From Asparagopsis taxiformis (Eukaryota > Rhodophyta > Florideophyceae > Bonnemaisoniales > Bonnemaisoniaceae): a DNA stretch of 64,000 bases. Under the pieces are notes generated by a model that saw only the letters and a program-made list of their open reading frames with translations, had not been told where the DNA came from and did not search any database. The DNA lies in contig JALQPE010000176.1 of NCBI GenBank assembly GCA_030407315.1, positions 186,001-250,000 on the forward strand. The letters are read 5' to 3'. This document shows positions 29,801 through 37,931 of the stretch, in pieces (position 1 is the stretch's first letter; the number at the start of each line of letters is the position of its first letter). The position numbers and the translations under genes are program-made.

Positions 29801-32295
29801 ATAGTTCAAGTGCGGTTTCTATGGAAGCGAGAACGGACGCAATCCATCTAGGGCGTGGAGATATCGTTTCTGCATTGGATGATGCAATTAGCAGTCTCAA
29901 GATGTCGCTGAGGGAAATCATCCAAACTTCTCATCGAGACATTACATCCTCTCAGAGTGTTCCTTGTACAGTCGCTGGTGTTTCAATCGATATCAGTTTG
30001 GACTTGAGGATAGAAACTGGACAGCTCAAGATGGAAAAGGTTTTGCGACTTATTTCGAATCTCCATAGAGTTTCTCGTTTGTATTTTTGTACCGAGAGCT
30101 TCCTCGATGGGCGATATTACCTGGAGAGGTGCCTACACATCGCCACTGTCTGCCTTCCAGCTGAAAATTACATGTTGCAATCACTCTCTGCAATCTCGAT
30201 CGCTCAAGGGACCCTTAGCTCTGGTGAATTTTCCGATGACATCTTAGATGTTGGGCAAGTCACCAAGTCGGAAGTAGAGAACGGTCGAAATGCATTTTCG
30301 CAAGCTGAAGCAAACCAGGAGGTTGCAGACGCGATATTGTGCGCTGCGGAAGCGTGTGGTCAGTCACTTCAGGAGTCTCATGAGCTGCTCACGAAACGCA
30401 TTGATAACTTGTATAAGGCAGGGTTTTCTTCATTGGAAGTGCTGAGTACCGATGATTATGAGGACTACCTGGATTCGGCGTATCAACGGTTACGTATTTT
30501 GAAAGGCGCTACCCTTTCTCAACTGGGTCAAAGTTCGACCGCGAAGAACACTCTTGAGAAATTCCGGCCAGGCGAAGTGAGCTGCCACTATATTGTCCCT
30601 TTGATGTTGTTTCATTTGGCACGTTGCATAGTGGCTGAAGCAGGAGGACTTGAACATTTGTTTCGTTCAAAGTCTAGTGCCACCCCTTCCAAGCTAGTGA
30701 CGAAAACCAGAAGGGTAACCCGGCAGACCAAGAGTTCTACGAAGGTAACAGGTTCGGCATCAAGTGTGTTTGACAACGTGAGACATATTCTGAAGCAGGC
30801 CTGTGATAAAATATGTTCAACGTTTCACAGTCCACAGCTGGCTAGACGCATATGGCGTCTGAATGCTTTACTGTCGAGCGATTGTGAGAGAGACGTATTT
30901 CAGCTTTCCCGAGTTATTGGTGCATCTTTCAATCTTCGCTGGAATTCAGTGTTGCGGAAAAAATCAGCGAAAAGAGCCAAGGGACGAACAGAAGAAAACG
31001 CAAGTCTAAAAGGATTGACAGCTTCATTACGTAGCTTGAACCTTTCGGATGTTCCAAACCCTGGAGATTTCGACGAGAATGAACTGATGGACAGATTATG
31101 CAAATCGCGATGTGTTGTTGTTGGGCTCAGTATAGATGATTCCAAGAAGTATCTCAGCATGTGGCGCATTTCGGCTGATGGAACATGGTCATCAGTGATA
31201 ACACTACCAACCAGCAAGGATGTATGCTACAATGGAATGATGAACAGAATTCAAGAGATACTCTCAAGAATGGAACAATCTTCATACAAAGGGCAAGCAA
31301 TGACTGATGTCGAGAAGGAGGAGTGGTGGAATGAGCGATACAGACTAGATGAAGAAATGAGAGCGATTGTGTGCGATATTGAGAAAGAATGGCTTGGTGA
31401 AGCTTGTTATGCAATGGTTCCTTGCACCTCACGTAACAGCAATACTTCAAACTGTGATGCTAGCAAACAGGAATCATTGAAGTCAATTATGACACGCAAC
31501 AAGGCCGCATTGCGTAGTGTGGCAAACGGAAAGGGCAGCTGGTATGGAAGCAATTTTGGACAATCAAGCAGAAAGTATGAAGCTGGGGAGCTCGTTTTGC
31601 TAATAGACACGGCACTGGAACGGCTTCCATGGGAGTCTATTCCCATGCTGCGAGAGACGGGGATAAGTATAACAAGAACACCTTCACTAGCATTTCTGAA
31701 CTACCACCTCGACAAAGAGCGAAAGCCTTTGGATTCGAAAGATGTATTCTACGTTGTGAACCCGGTTGGCGATCTTACGAAGACTGAAAATAGGTTCCGC
31801 AGCATAGTCGAAAGTCAGGAAGGGTGGAACGGTTGCTGTGGAAAGGTGTCGGCTGGAGACGTGTCTGGTCGATACAAGGGAGAAGGTATTTTTCTGTTCT
31901 GCGGACACGGCAATGGGGAGGCATTTTTCTCGCCTCATAGGTTTGCAAGAAGTGATGATGCGCCAGTTGCGATTCTTATGGGCTGTTCATCGTTGTGTGC
32001 CAGGAAGAATTTTGGCGAGTATGAGAGCCACGGAGTGGCGATAGATTACGTCATCAATGGGTCAAGAGCCGTTGTTGGCAATTTATGGGATGTGAGTGAC
32101 GGAGATATTGACCGATTCACAAGTTCACTGCTTGAAAGCTGGCTTGGCGCTGTGGATTTGGGTAATGGGGAAGCTGAAAATTGGGGTGCGAGTCTATCTA
32201 GGTCGGTGTCAGAAGCAAGAGAGGTATGCAGATTCCCATACCTTGTCGGAGCTGCAGCTGTTGCGTTTGGCGTTCCGCAGGTTGCAGCTGAATGA
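26848..32295 (+). CDS. ESPL1: Separase (peptidase family C50)
   Basis: A single uninterrupted 1815-codon frame from an ATG. The C-terminal protease domain carries the catalytic histidine in FCGHGNGEAFF (H1687) and the catalytic cysteine in ILMGCSSLCARKN (C1713), followed by GSRAVVGNLWDVSDGDIDRF, the separase signature. Upstream, VLLIDTALERLPWESIPML and ITRTPSLAFLNYHLD form the start of the caspase-like fold. The long N-terminal part is a divergent helical solenoid with basic linkers (KTRRVTRQTKSSTKV near 1285), possible cleavage or phosphorylation sites. Separase cuts the cohesin kleisin to release sister chromatids at anaphase and is held by securin and CDK1. The absence of introns in a 5.4-kb CDS underlines the compact genome. 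Confidence 0.97.
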   Translation: MLTKAQKSILHDLAEDSDVSTRLRSALDPSNKSVTRAQRLDLCRTVLTNVKSIHSENANHAFLEAMCSLRGLVPFLKVKDSLPVESVASVEKYAVNYALNACSALDSKHTKVMSSISLTLTESLKRIFDARATPVKRSRPTRRGKLEDDSVEMKENMNPHNYQSRRSHSVSTALDSFLFEGCIKRDPATLLPRNDSANVAVVICGAFVAKLATDRVKIPASDLLDCVKSFAIPWLRYLQTCTVGTDVDFSRQGTIYMQQIRNSILKAAQHEQSDLRSQLRVRSSVLSLGDISLQQYARDLLRTVHSLTRRPRASSGSTEDELYDIIASTYDDALQFVSTFDENDPDWLSEDVSAWMDHIAVVWPHRSVCRPFPTIFEQRNSLLRSSAEDDGLLENCEMQISLAELGAYNPDCILRRENDETFYMEPVWSHIEATIASRGAKKLTDFKFTVDGSCQDSEDINSDTFQSNPKDVLRFLRILEPIRKTIAGAFPDNKIVPPGAEKLLSAYISVMLDCLQYFSPQRTSQTCEANSYHNVLVRIDKMVGAAIESARVLLYLYCSRNSASLFNATVTCTQRLLTIHAESSPDSAKRWKFWITQALGSFLQQALVRYRASSKPGTAKGSDSVTSMAQSCIDLLFPSYEDSPALFAEHMHIIQITRDAYRAGKNWHRSVEVSAKLLDIRMHPAKFGNVEQDKNAVYDACHMFAQDFANLCSQDLSFSPACDVNFAPDFILTVLVEFSWWVKLNWNEDKIYRGRDDVLYGLQRGRAVVLNELEQAGEAPLCCQRRLHRIWVNFVVQDSMEMTGEQIGDLESLIVDDVELECGGHCMGNILGHKGTTIVCSIEHIYLIRQVASAFLNVISRNYRVVEKNLRGVLKQLSTDSQLSDDIELLQVVLEISRWLGSVLAMANFDRSALLAFSIVEECEVVLGIPNMNMIVLDICRRLRDFQSHAKFLQDRQEMKNVVGYEAKLLVLEEKFDAALDLTNDSSSAVSMEARTDAIHLGRGDIVSALDDAISSLKMSLREIIQTSHRDITSSQSVPCTVAGVSIDISLDLRIETGQLKMEKVLRLISNLHRVSRLYFCTESFLDGRYYLERCLHIATVCLPAENYMLQSLSAISIAQGTLSSGEFSDDILDVGQVTKSEVENGRNAFSQAEANQEVADAILCAAEACGQSLQESHELLTKRIDNLYKAGFSSLEVLSTDDYEDYLDSAYQRLRILKGATLSQLGQSSTAKNTLEKFRPGEVSCHYIVPLMLFHLARCIVAEAGGLEHLFRSKSSATPSKLVTKTRRVTRQTKSSTKVTGSASSVFDNVRHILKQACDKICSTFHSPQLARRIWRLNALLSSDCERDVFQLSRVIGASFNLRWNSVLRKKSAKRAKGRTEENASLKGLTASLRSLNLSDVPNPGDFDENELMDRLCKSRCVVVGLSIDDSKKYLSMWRISADGTWSSVITLPTSKDVCYNGMMNRIQEILSRMEQSSYKGQAMTDVEKEEWWNERYRLDEEMRAIVCDIEKEWLGEACYAMVPCTSRNSNTSNCDASKQESLKSIMTRNKAALRSVANGKGSWYGSNFGQSSRKYEAGELVLLIDTALERLPWESIPMLRETGISITRTPSLAFLNYHLDKERKPLDSKDVFYVVNPVGDLTKTENRFRSIVESQEGWNGCCGKVSAGDVSGRYKGEGIFLFCGHGNGEAFFSPHRFARSDDAPVAILMGCSSLCARKNFGEYESHGVAIDYVINGSRAVVGNLWDVSDGDIDRFTSSLLESWLGAVDLGNGEAENWGASLSRSVSEAREVCRFPYLVGAAAVAFGVPQVAAE

Positions 32296-32700
32296 ATGAG
32301 ATATAAGTATTGTACATTACATCTTTAGATAGGGTTTTTAGGAGATTACCGCTTGGTTGCACAGAAATAAAACTGGCGGAGTTTAGTAGATCAGCAGACG
32401 TGTTTGCTTACGCCAAATTGGCGGCGCGACCTCGGGAGAGGCGGAAGTTGTCACGATACAAACTTGAAGACATGCATATACATGTGGCATCAGCGCGTTT
32501 ACTGTATTATATAAGCAATCTCAATTTCAACTCGAGTAGGACGTCGAGCAACAATGCCAACAAATTGTAGAAAATCTGATCGCAGAGCCGCCGCATACAC
32601 GAAATCAAACTTGCACCACCCTAAATAAATTGCGCTGCACTACCGTCCGACAGATCGAGCTACCTTTCTGCCGCAACTCGACTATTCCCCCCAACACCAA
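32296..32700. promoter_or_regulatory. Intergenic region with TATA-like box
   Basis: TATATAA at 32508-32514 lies about 190 bp upstream of the ATG at 32701. No coding-like frame is seen. Promoter role is inference. Confidence 0.35.
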
Positions 32701-33144
32701 ATGGGCTTAGACAGGCGTGCTGTATTGATTGCAGGCTCCGCCGTTGTCGGAGCCGGCCTGGCGTACTATGTATACAAAACAACATCACGCAAACGCGTTG
32801 TAACTCTCGCTCTGCAAGTCGAGTCGACGCACGTGACATGGGTGCAAGAAATGGCAACCAAATACTCAATGGACGCGACGGCCGTAGTGAAGCAGCTCGT
32901 GCAGTATTGCGAGACGGCCAGTCTCAACGGTGCGGCGGAGACAATCTTCAACGAAAAGCGTTGTAACACATGTGGAGCAAAGGACAAAGTCGACATGTCT
33001 GTGTCCATCACTGGCGGTCAATTGCAATTTATCGATAACATGACTGCCAAATATGCGATCACAAAAGGCAGGGACAAGGCATTGCGGGTCATGTTTGAAT
33101 TCGCAATGAACGATGTCGAGGACAGCACAATCTTTGCTAGTTAA
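32701..33144 (+). CDS. Unrecognised membrane-anchored protein with an internal repeat
   Basis: A 147-residue protein from an ATG. Residues 7-26 (AVLIAGSAVVGAGLAYYVYK) are a membrane anchor followed by TTSRKR. Two similar halves follow: VTLALQVESTHVTWVQEMAT, then KYSMDATAVVKQLVQYCETA; and VDMSVSITGGQLQFIDNMTA, then KYAITKGRDKALRVMFEFA. Both read as a strand followed by two helices with a shared MxxKY turn, a pattern that recalls ribbon-helix-helix domains, although a membrane-anchored DNA binder would be odd. A CNTCGAKDK cysteine pair joins the halves. Three prime neighbour is the convergent cobalamin adenosyltransferase gene, 74 bp away. I do not assign a function. Confidence 0.65.
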   Translation: MGLDRRAVLIAGSAVVGAGLAYYVYKTTSRKRVVTLALQVESTHVTWVQEMATKYSMDATAVVKQLVQYCETASLNGAAETIFNEKRCNTCGAKDKVDMSVSITGGQLQFIDNMTAKYAITKGRDKALRVMFEFAMNDVEDSTIFAS

Positions 33145-33218
33145 CGAATGCTACGACGATTGGCGATGCATTTACACCAGTTAAACAACAGTAAAAACCA
33201 ATTTTGTCCGCGCCAATT

Positions 33219-33908
33219 TCATCGATCGCCTTCCGAGTGTCGATTCCAAGTGACGTCCTCGCAGCCCATGATACGATTCGCGCATCGGGAAGCGACGAAC
33301 AGAAAGTCCGACAGACGATTAATGAAGCGATACGCCGCCTCATCGATCTCGCCACCGGCGGTGTACAGCGGCGTCACCGTGCGTTCCGCGCGTCTAGCGA
33401 CGGTGCGCGCCATGTGCAGCGCCGCGGCGGACGGGTGACCGCCGGGTAGTACAAAAGTCGTCAGTGGCGCCAATTTGGTGTCCATGTCGTCAATCCACGC
33501 TTCCAGCTCGTCGGCTGCGCTGGCCGAAAACTTGGTCTTTTCGATCTTGCCCACCGTGGATGACGAGCGCGGCGTGGCCAGATGGGCACCGAGATCAAAT
33601 AGGTAATGCTGCACTTTTTGCAGCCGAGATTGCAGTATTTCGAGGTCCTCGTTCAGGTTGCGACCCTGCGAATACAGTCTGGTCGGCAGATGCGAGCCCG
33701 CGAGACCGATAGCTGCATTGCATTCGTCAACTGTGCCACTGCAGAGAAAGAAAGTTTGCCTTCATGTTAGCGTCCGTAGTGCGACGTGCGCGATATGCTG
33801 AGTTGCGGTCACGTACTAGGCATCCACCAGTGAGTGGTTCTTGGGGACTCTGGCGCCGTTGAATAAGCTTGTTTCACCTTTGTCGCCAGTGCGCGTATAG
33901 ACTTTCAT
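33219..33908 (-). CDS. MMAB: Cob(I)alamin adenosyltransferase, PduO/MMAB type (2 exons)
   Basis: Exon 1 (33908-33817) starts at an ATG and reads MKVYTRTGDKGETSLFNGAR, the ATP-binding start of PduO-type enzymes. The 78-nt intron (33739-33816) has donor GTACGT, a GCTAAC branch motif and acceptor CTTTCTCTGCAG. Exon 2 (33738-33219) continues DAYGTVDECNAAIGLA and holds FVLPGGHPSAAALHMARTVA, RRAER and FINRLSDFLFVASRCAN. Total 203 residues. The enzyme transfers an adenosyl group to cob(I)alamin for methylmalonyl-CoA mutase. The ATG lies right at the domain, so no mitochondrial presequence is visible; the frame is open upstream, so an additional 5' exon is possible. It implies the host uses adenosylcobalamin. 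Confidence 0.93.
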
Positions 33909-34221
33909 GATGCAGGAAAGGTTTCGGCTGAATTCGACGAGTTGATGACAAATAAACAGGACGGCGAGCTTTTGGGATGTAGTGTTGACGGGCGCTATTG
34001 GTAGGACCAATTTCGACGACAGTGAACTGTCTCAATCTGGCTGTCGGGGTAATGGTCAACCTTCTCAACTGAGTAACGAATGGTTGTAATCGAGATGAAC
34101 AAGATTCAGTGACTGTTGTACCGTTTCATGCCTATCCGAATGGAACCTGCGTTTCAAGCTTCCAAAAGATCACTGGTGACGTGTATTGCTACAATAGTTC
34201 GTCACATGCTGCCGAAAAAAA

Positions 34222-34294
34222 TGGATCTGCCGGGCTTCGATCCCGGTACCTCTCGCATGCTAAGCGAGCACTCTACCAATTGAGCTACAGACCC
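34222..34294 (-). tRNA. tRNA-Ala (anticodon AGC)
   Basis: Read on the minus strand, 73 nt fold as a cloverleaf. The acceptor stem pairs GGGTCTG with CAGATCC, with discriminator A; the anticodon arm is CTCGC-TTAGCAT-GCGAG, giving AGC; the T-arm is CCGGG-ATCGAAG-CCCGG. The A box (TAGCTCAATTGG) and B box (GATCGAAGCC) for Pol III are intact. It closely resembles plant tRNA-Ala. There is no intron and no encoded CCA. Its upstream side faces the accessory island. Confidence 0.97.
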
Positions 34295-34428
34295 GATCGC
34301 TGAAGAATTCTTGCGCAAAACTACATTATGAAAGGAGGGGCACCGCCGCCGGAAGCCCCCCAGCACAAGGAAACGTACTGCATCCAAAAGGGAGCCGCAA
34401 CTGTAATGCCACTGAAGCAGCATTACAC

Positions 34429-35145
34429 ATGAGCAAGAAAGTGCAGAGAACTGCATCAGGAACGACACCAACCAATAAGATTACGAAGAAAAATGTAAAC
34501 CCCGGAGGCACTGTAAAGCTAGTGAGGACGCCCCCTGGGAGACGAACGACGAAAACGAATATTGCTGAGGAAGAAGATGGTCGAGAAGAGCAACAAGAAA
34601 ACGGCCCAAAGCCGCACCTGAAGACGTTGGAAAAGACCGTAGAAAGTCACGTAAGTGCGAGGATTAATATCCTGGAGAAAACCAGGGAGAATGAGATAGT
34701 AGAACACCCACGAAACAACGAAAAAGACAAAAAAGTAGACAACACCCAAAACAGAAATGAAAACGAACAAAAAGACCCCATGGACTGGTCTCAAATGAGC
34801 ACAGACACTGTAGTGCAATGCCACTTGGCGAAGCGCTTACAGCTAGGTGTTTCACCTCCAATTTTGGGCACTTTACCCAATTCTTTTAATTCTCAACTAT
34901 TTTGGACTATCTATTCTAACAGCAGTGCAATCACTGAACACGTGGCACGTAACACCAGTGATACACTGAATTGTACACTACACCTAACGGTTTACACTGT
35001 ATTTACCGTGTGCCAGCGCCGCCGGCGCACTCGTCACTTAGGGTTTTTCGACCACCCCACTGTATCAGTATTTAGCCTAGCTATTGGACACCAACCACAA
35101 GGACATTTAGGGTTACAAGCCACATGTAATTTATTATTTAACTAG
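34429..35145 (+). CDS. Unrecognised island ORF, charged N-terminal half
   Basis: A 238-codon frame from an ATG, 135 bp from the 5' end of tRNA-Ala. The first 120 residues are highly charged (Lys, Glu, Arg, Asn-rich, for example NNEKDKKVDNTQNRNENEQ) and look like real coding sequence with a coiled-coil or disordered character. The second half (from about 140) is Thr/Ser/hydrophobic without pattern and may be frame-shifted or non-coding read-through. I do not recognise it. Its place beside mobile-element debris suggests an element-derived or degraded ORF. Confidence 0.35.
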   Translation: MSKKVQRTASGTTPTNKITKKNVNPGGTVKLVRTPPGRRTTKTNIAEEEDGREEQQENGPKPHLKTLEKTVESHVSARINILEKTRENEIVEHPRNNEKDKKVDNTQNRNENEQKDPMDWSQMSTDTVVQCHLAKRLQLGVSPPILGTLPNSFNSQLFWTIYSNSSAITEHVARNTSDTLNCTLHLTVYTVFTVCQRRRRTRHLGFFDHPTVSVFSLAIGHQPQGHLGLQATCNLLFN

Positions 35146-35332
35146 AGGCGAATCGCCATGTCCTTTGATTGTAAAAGCCAGCCGGAAGCTCGGTGTCCAA
35201 TCTACCCCCAGGGTGCGTTTTGCCTACTGATTCAATGTGATTCTCCCTTGGCAATGGTGCTTGGCACTCTTCCGGTGTCCCTTTTCGCTGATTCAGCTTC
35301 TCAATGTCGGGACGCTGTATCAGCATTGCCCC

Positions 35333-35362
35333 TACCACGCGTCACCGGTGGTGCGCGTGCCC
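35333..35362. repeat. 30-bp direct repeat, copy 1
   Basis: Identical over 30 bp to 35721-35750; its core is CACCGGTG flanked by CGCG-rich arms. The downstream 30 bp are also similar in both places (ending GCCTGGTGCCC), so the true repeat is about 60 bp and diverged. Confidence 0.9.
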
Positions 35363-35418
35363 CTCAATAAGGTTTCTTCGGCCGCCTGGTGCCCACCCGG
35401 AGGTATGGTTGCGAGCCA

Positions 35419-35472
35419 CTCCCAACTTGCGTTTCGCAGTCTCATTACAGCCTGCTTCGACTTTGGCTATAG
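35419..35472. repeat. 54-bp imperfect direct repeat, copy 1
   Basis: Matches 35586-35639 at all but about five of 54 positions, starting CTCCCAACT and ending GGCTATAG. Confidence 0.9.
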
Positions 35473-35585
35473 TGTCTGGCCTGCTTCTGGAACCCATTCC
35501 CCGCTGTATCAGCTTTCTGTCCTGGCCGTCGGGCTGGTTCAGCAAAACACCCCCCACCGACCAATCGGACTTGGTTATTGATGTG

Positions 35586-35639
35586 CTCCCAACTATCGTT
35601 TCGCAGTCTCATAGAAGCCTGCTTCGTCTTTGGCTATAG
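35586..35639. repeat. 54-bp imperfect direct repeat, copy 2
   Basis: Second copy of the unit at 35419-35472, 167 bp downstream. The two repeat families alternate in the order 30-bp, 54-bp, 54-bp, 30-bp. Confidence 0.9.
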
Positions 35640-35720
35640 CGCGGACCGCACCGACACTGGTAACTCAACTGATTCAGTCTGTGACTGGTTATTATGCTGG
35701 ATCAGCTTCCCTTTCCCTGA

Positions 35721-35750
35721 TACCACGCGTCACCGGTGGTGCGCGTGCCC
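35721..35750. repeat. 30-bp direct repeat, copy 2
   Basis: Second exact copy of the unit at 35333-35362. Nearby (35813-35850) the short hairpin CGCTGTACCAGCG occurs twice. Confidence 0.9.
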
Positions 35751-36242
35751 TTCGATCAGGTATCTTCGGGTGCCTGGTGCCCGGCTCTTGAGCCACTGCT
35801 CCTCTCCCGCTGTACCAGCGTATCGCTGTATGCATCGCTGTACCAGCGCCCGCCCTATCCTATAGGGCTCCCCCTTCTTCTTCCCTTTTTGCTTCTTATA
35901 CAAGGCACTCAGGCACTCACCCCTTTTGTGCCTGGTGTCCTCCCTTCTTCCCTATTAGGGTTGGTGAACCACCATCCTTTCGGTGCACCACCATGACTCA
36001 CCATGTGACCACAGGATTCTAGACGGATCGTCTGTGTGGCCTTACAACCCACACTAAGGCAGGCGATTCGCCTTTGCTCTACTACACTCAACCCGAGCCT
36101 GACTACCGAGACAGGAGGGCTCGAACACCTCGCGGTGGCTCGCCGATTCCGCTTACAGCCAAGGCTGCCCGTTGTAGAATCAACCAAGCCATTGCACTAC
36201 AGACACTCAAGAAAAGCAGAAAAGACAAAGAAAATTGACTAG

Positions 36243-36734
36243 GACAGAAAACAAAGCTGGACAATCAGTGAGGAGACCCTGGTAGACCTTAGGTGCAAGG
36301 AGTGCCAGCGTAACGGAACAATCAAAAGAGTTGGAAATTATAAGATTGATCCCATCAAAGAACCATGCGTAAGATGCAAAAGCTGTAATGCATCATACCA
36401 AGGGAATTCAATTCTGTCATTGATGAAGAAGAGTGAGAAAAGCCCAGCAGTAGCAACAGACATTCGGAACGCCAAGACATGGATAGAAAAGAACAATGAA
36501 AAGATAGCAGAGGGGATGAACAAAAGAGACGCGGAGTTTGTCATCCAAAAATACAAGAATGTAAGACTCGTCCCGTATGCAGTTGTGAAGGGATGCCTCT
36601 CAGGAGGTCGGAAAGGGCGCAAGAGAAGGGTCGCATGCAGATGTCGCCCAAGGGCGAATGGGTGCGTGCCGCCTTACATTGGCACCGGGCCACATTGCTT
36701 GCGCGGGACCCTTCGTCGAGCGTGCAACGTGTAG
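36243..36734 (+). pseudogene. Cysteine-pair ORF fragment interrupted by LTR-like sequence
   Basis: An open frame of 163 codons bounded upstream by an in-frame TAG at 36240-36242 and containing its first ATG only at 36420. Before that ATG it encodes LRCKECQRNGTIKRVG followed by PCVRCKSCNASYQ, a pair of CxxC motifs that looks like a zinc-binding treble-clef or ribbon. After it comes a charged helical region (WIEKNNEKIAEGMNKRDAEF) and an Arg-rich end (GRKGRKRR). The frame ends with a TAG supplied by the TGTAG start of the LTR-like block, so it appears truncated at both ends. The family is not recognised; an element-encoded protein is likely. Confidence 0.4.
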
Positions 36735-37070
36735 CGATATAGGCGCAATTAGTCGCACACGTGTGCGAGCGGGAAGATTCTCCCGTTACAACTGCGCACG
36801 TGTACGTTACGTCTGGCCAGTTCCATTAGCACACACATAGCAACGTAGAAGTTAGCCCGATTTTGCCCCCGGGCCGTATAAAGACCCCACAAGGGCCGTA
36901 GGCCACCAGTCCGGGACCATTGGTCCTGGTCCGGTCCTGGCAGTCTCGTTGACCATTTAAGGTCTACGTACTGACCACTAAGCTACAATAAAGGTAGATC
37001 GTTTCGGTTCCAGATCATTCCACCGTGGTCGTTTAACTTACAACTAAACGGCGGTGGCAATTCCTTCACA
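36730..37070 (+). mobile_element. Putative LTR (solo or 5' LTR of a truncated element)
   Basis: Begins TGTAGCG and ends CCTTCACA, the TG...CA rule of LTRs. It contains a 16-bp palindrome (36753-36768), a TATAAAG at 36877-36883 and AATAAA at 36987-36992, 110 bp apart, as in a U3-R-U5 layout. No second copy is in the window, no target duplication flanks these limits, and no tRNA primer site was recognised after it, so the boundaries are tentative. Confidence 0.35.
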
Positions 37071-37097
37071 GGATACCAGCCGCTCCGTTCCGATCTC

Positions 37098-37130
37098 CAA
37101 TTGGGGACTGCTCGCACTTGTCCCCAATTG
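37098..37130. repeat. Perfect 11-bp inverted repeat (hairpin)
   Basis: CAATTGGGGAC and its complement GTCCCCAATTG are separated by 11 nt. It starts 28 bp after the putative LTR end, where retroelement leader structures lie. Confidence 0.8.
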
Positions 37131-37931
37131 ACCGCCGCGAGCCTCCTCCGGTGGGAGTGCACGTGGATTTCCCTAGGTCATTTCGTCTCCGCGGTAGTAG
37201 AACACCTTCCCGCTTCTTTTAACACCGTCAGGCGACCGGGAGTGGCCTTCCGCCCACCGGGACAAGGCTACCGCTGGGAGCGCTTTCGGTTCGGCACCCC
37301 CAGCCGGTCAACCGAGCCAACGCCCGTGGGCTTCTTAATCGGTCTCGACCGCAGCCGCCGGCGGTATCACAGTTGCGGAATCCGCTGTGTGGGCAGCCAC
37401 GCGTGGAGGCGACTACATTTCCCCGCGGGGATCCATTCCGGTAAGTGCCTAGTTAACCCTTAAGTGGATTGAGGACGGACACGGAAGATAGATCCCTCCG
37501 GCAGGTTAGATCCAGCCCTCCCGGACCCTGCTCTACCACCCGCTACCGGGTTGGGAGACAGGTGTTCGGGCTCCGAGGGATCGATCCACCCGATACAGCC
37601 CTCGGGCTACTAGGATCGCACGAGGCGCCAGCCTCGTGGAATCGGCGCTCACACTCGTGAGTTTGAATCGTTATCCCTATCCTACTAACCCTCCTTGGTG
37701 GTACAATCTATCTAAAAGTGCTAAGGTCCTACAGGCACGTATCTGTTTGATTGGAGGAATTGGTTCAGGTGATACGTATATGTTTGACAGGCCTGTTTTG
37801 TGCCATAGATGTTACCTTTTAGGAGGGTAATTTTGTGTAGATTGACGGTAGTGAGGAGTTTGGAGGCGGTTGGCAAAGTCCTGGATTGACGAGGGGGAGT
37901 TCTGTTCCGTTACGACTGCAATGAGTCTGTA
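37131..37931. other. GC-rich stretch of the island without a gene
   Basis: Dense in CCGG/CGGG words and short inverted repeats (for example around 37540-37590). Short frames lack domains. It probably belongs to the LTR-headed element or to unrelated debris. Confidence 0.4.

Noticed and set aside
36100..36190. tRNA- or SINE-like sequence with B-box-like GTTCGAGCC on the minus strand
   Set aside because: The T-arm does not pair properly (two mismatches of five) and no acceptor stem or anticodon arm can be drawn.
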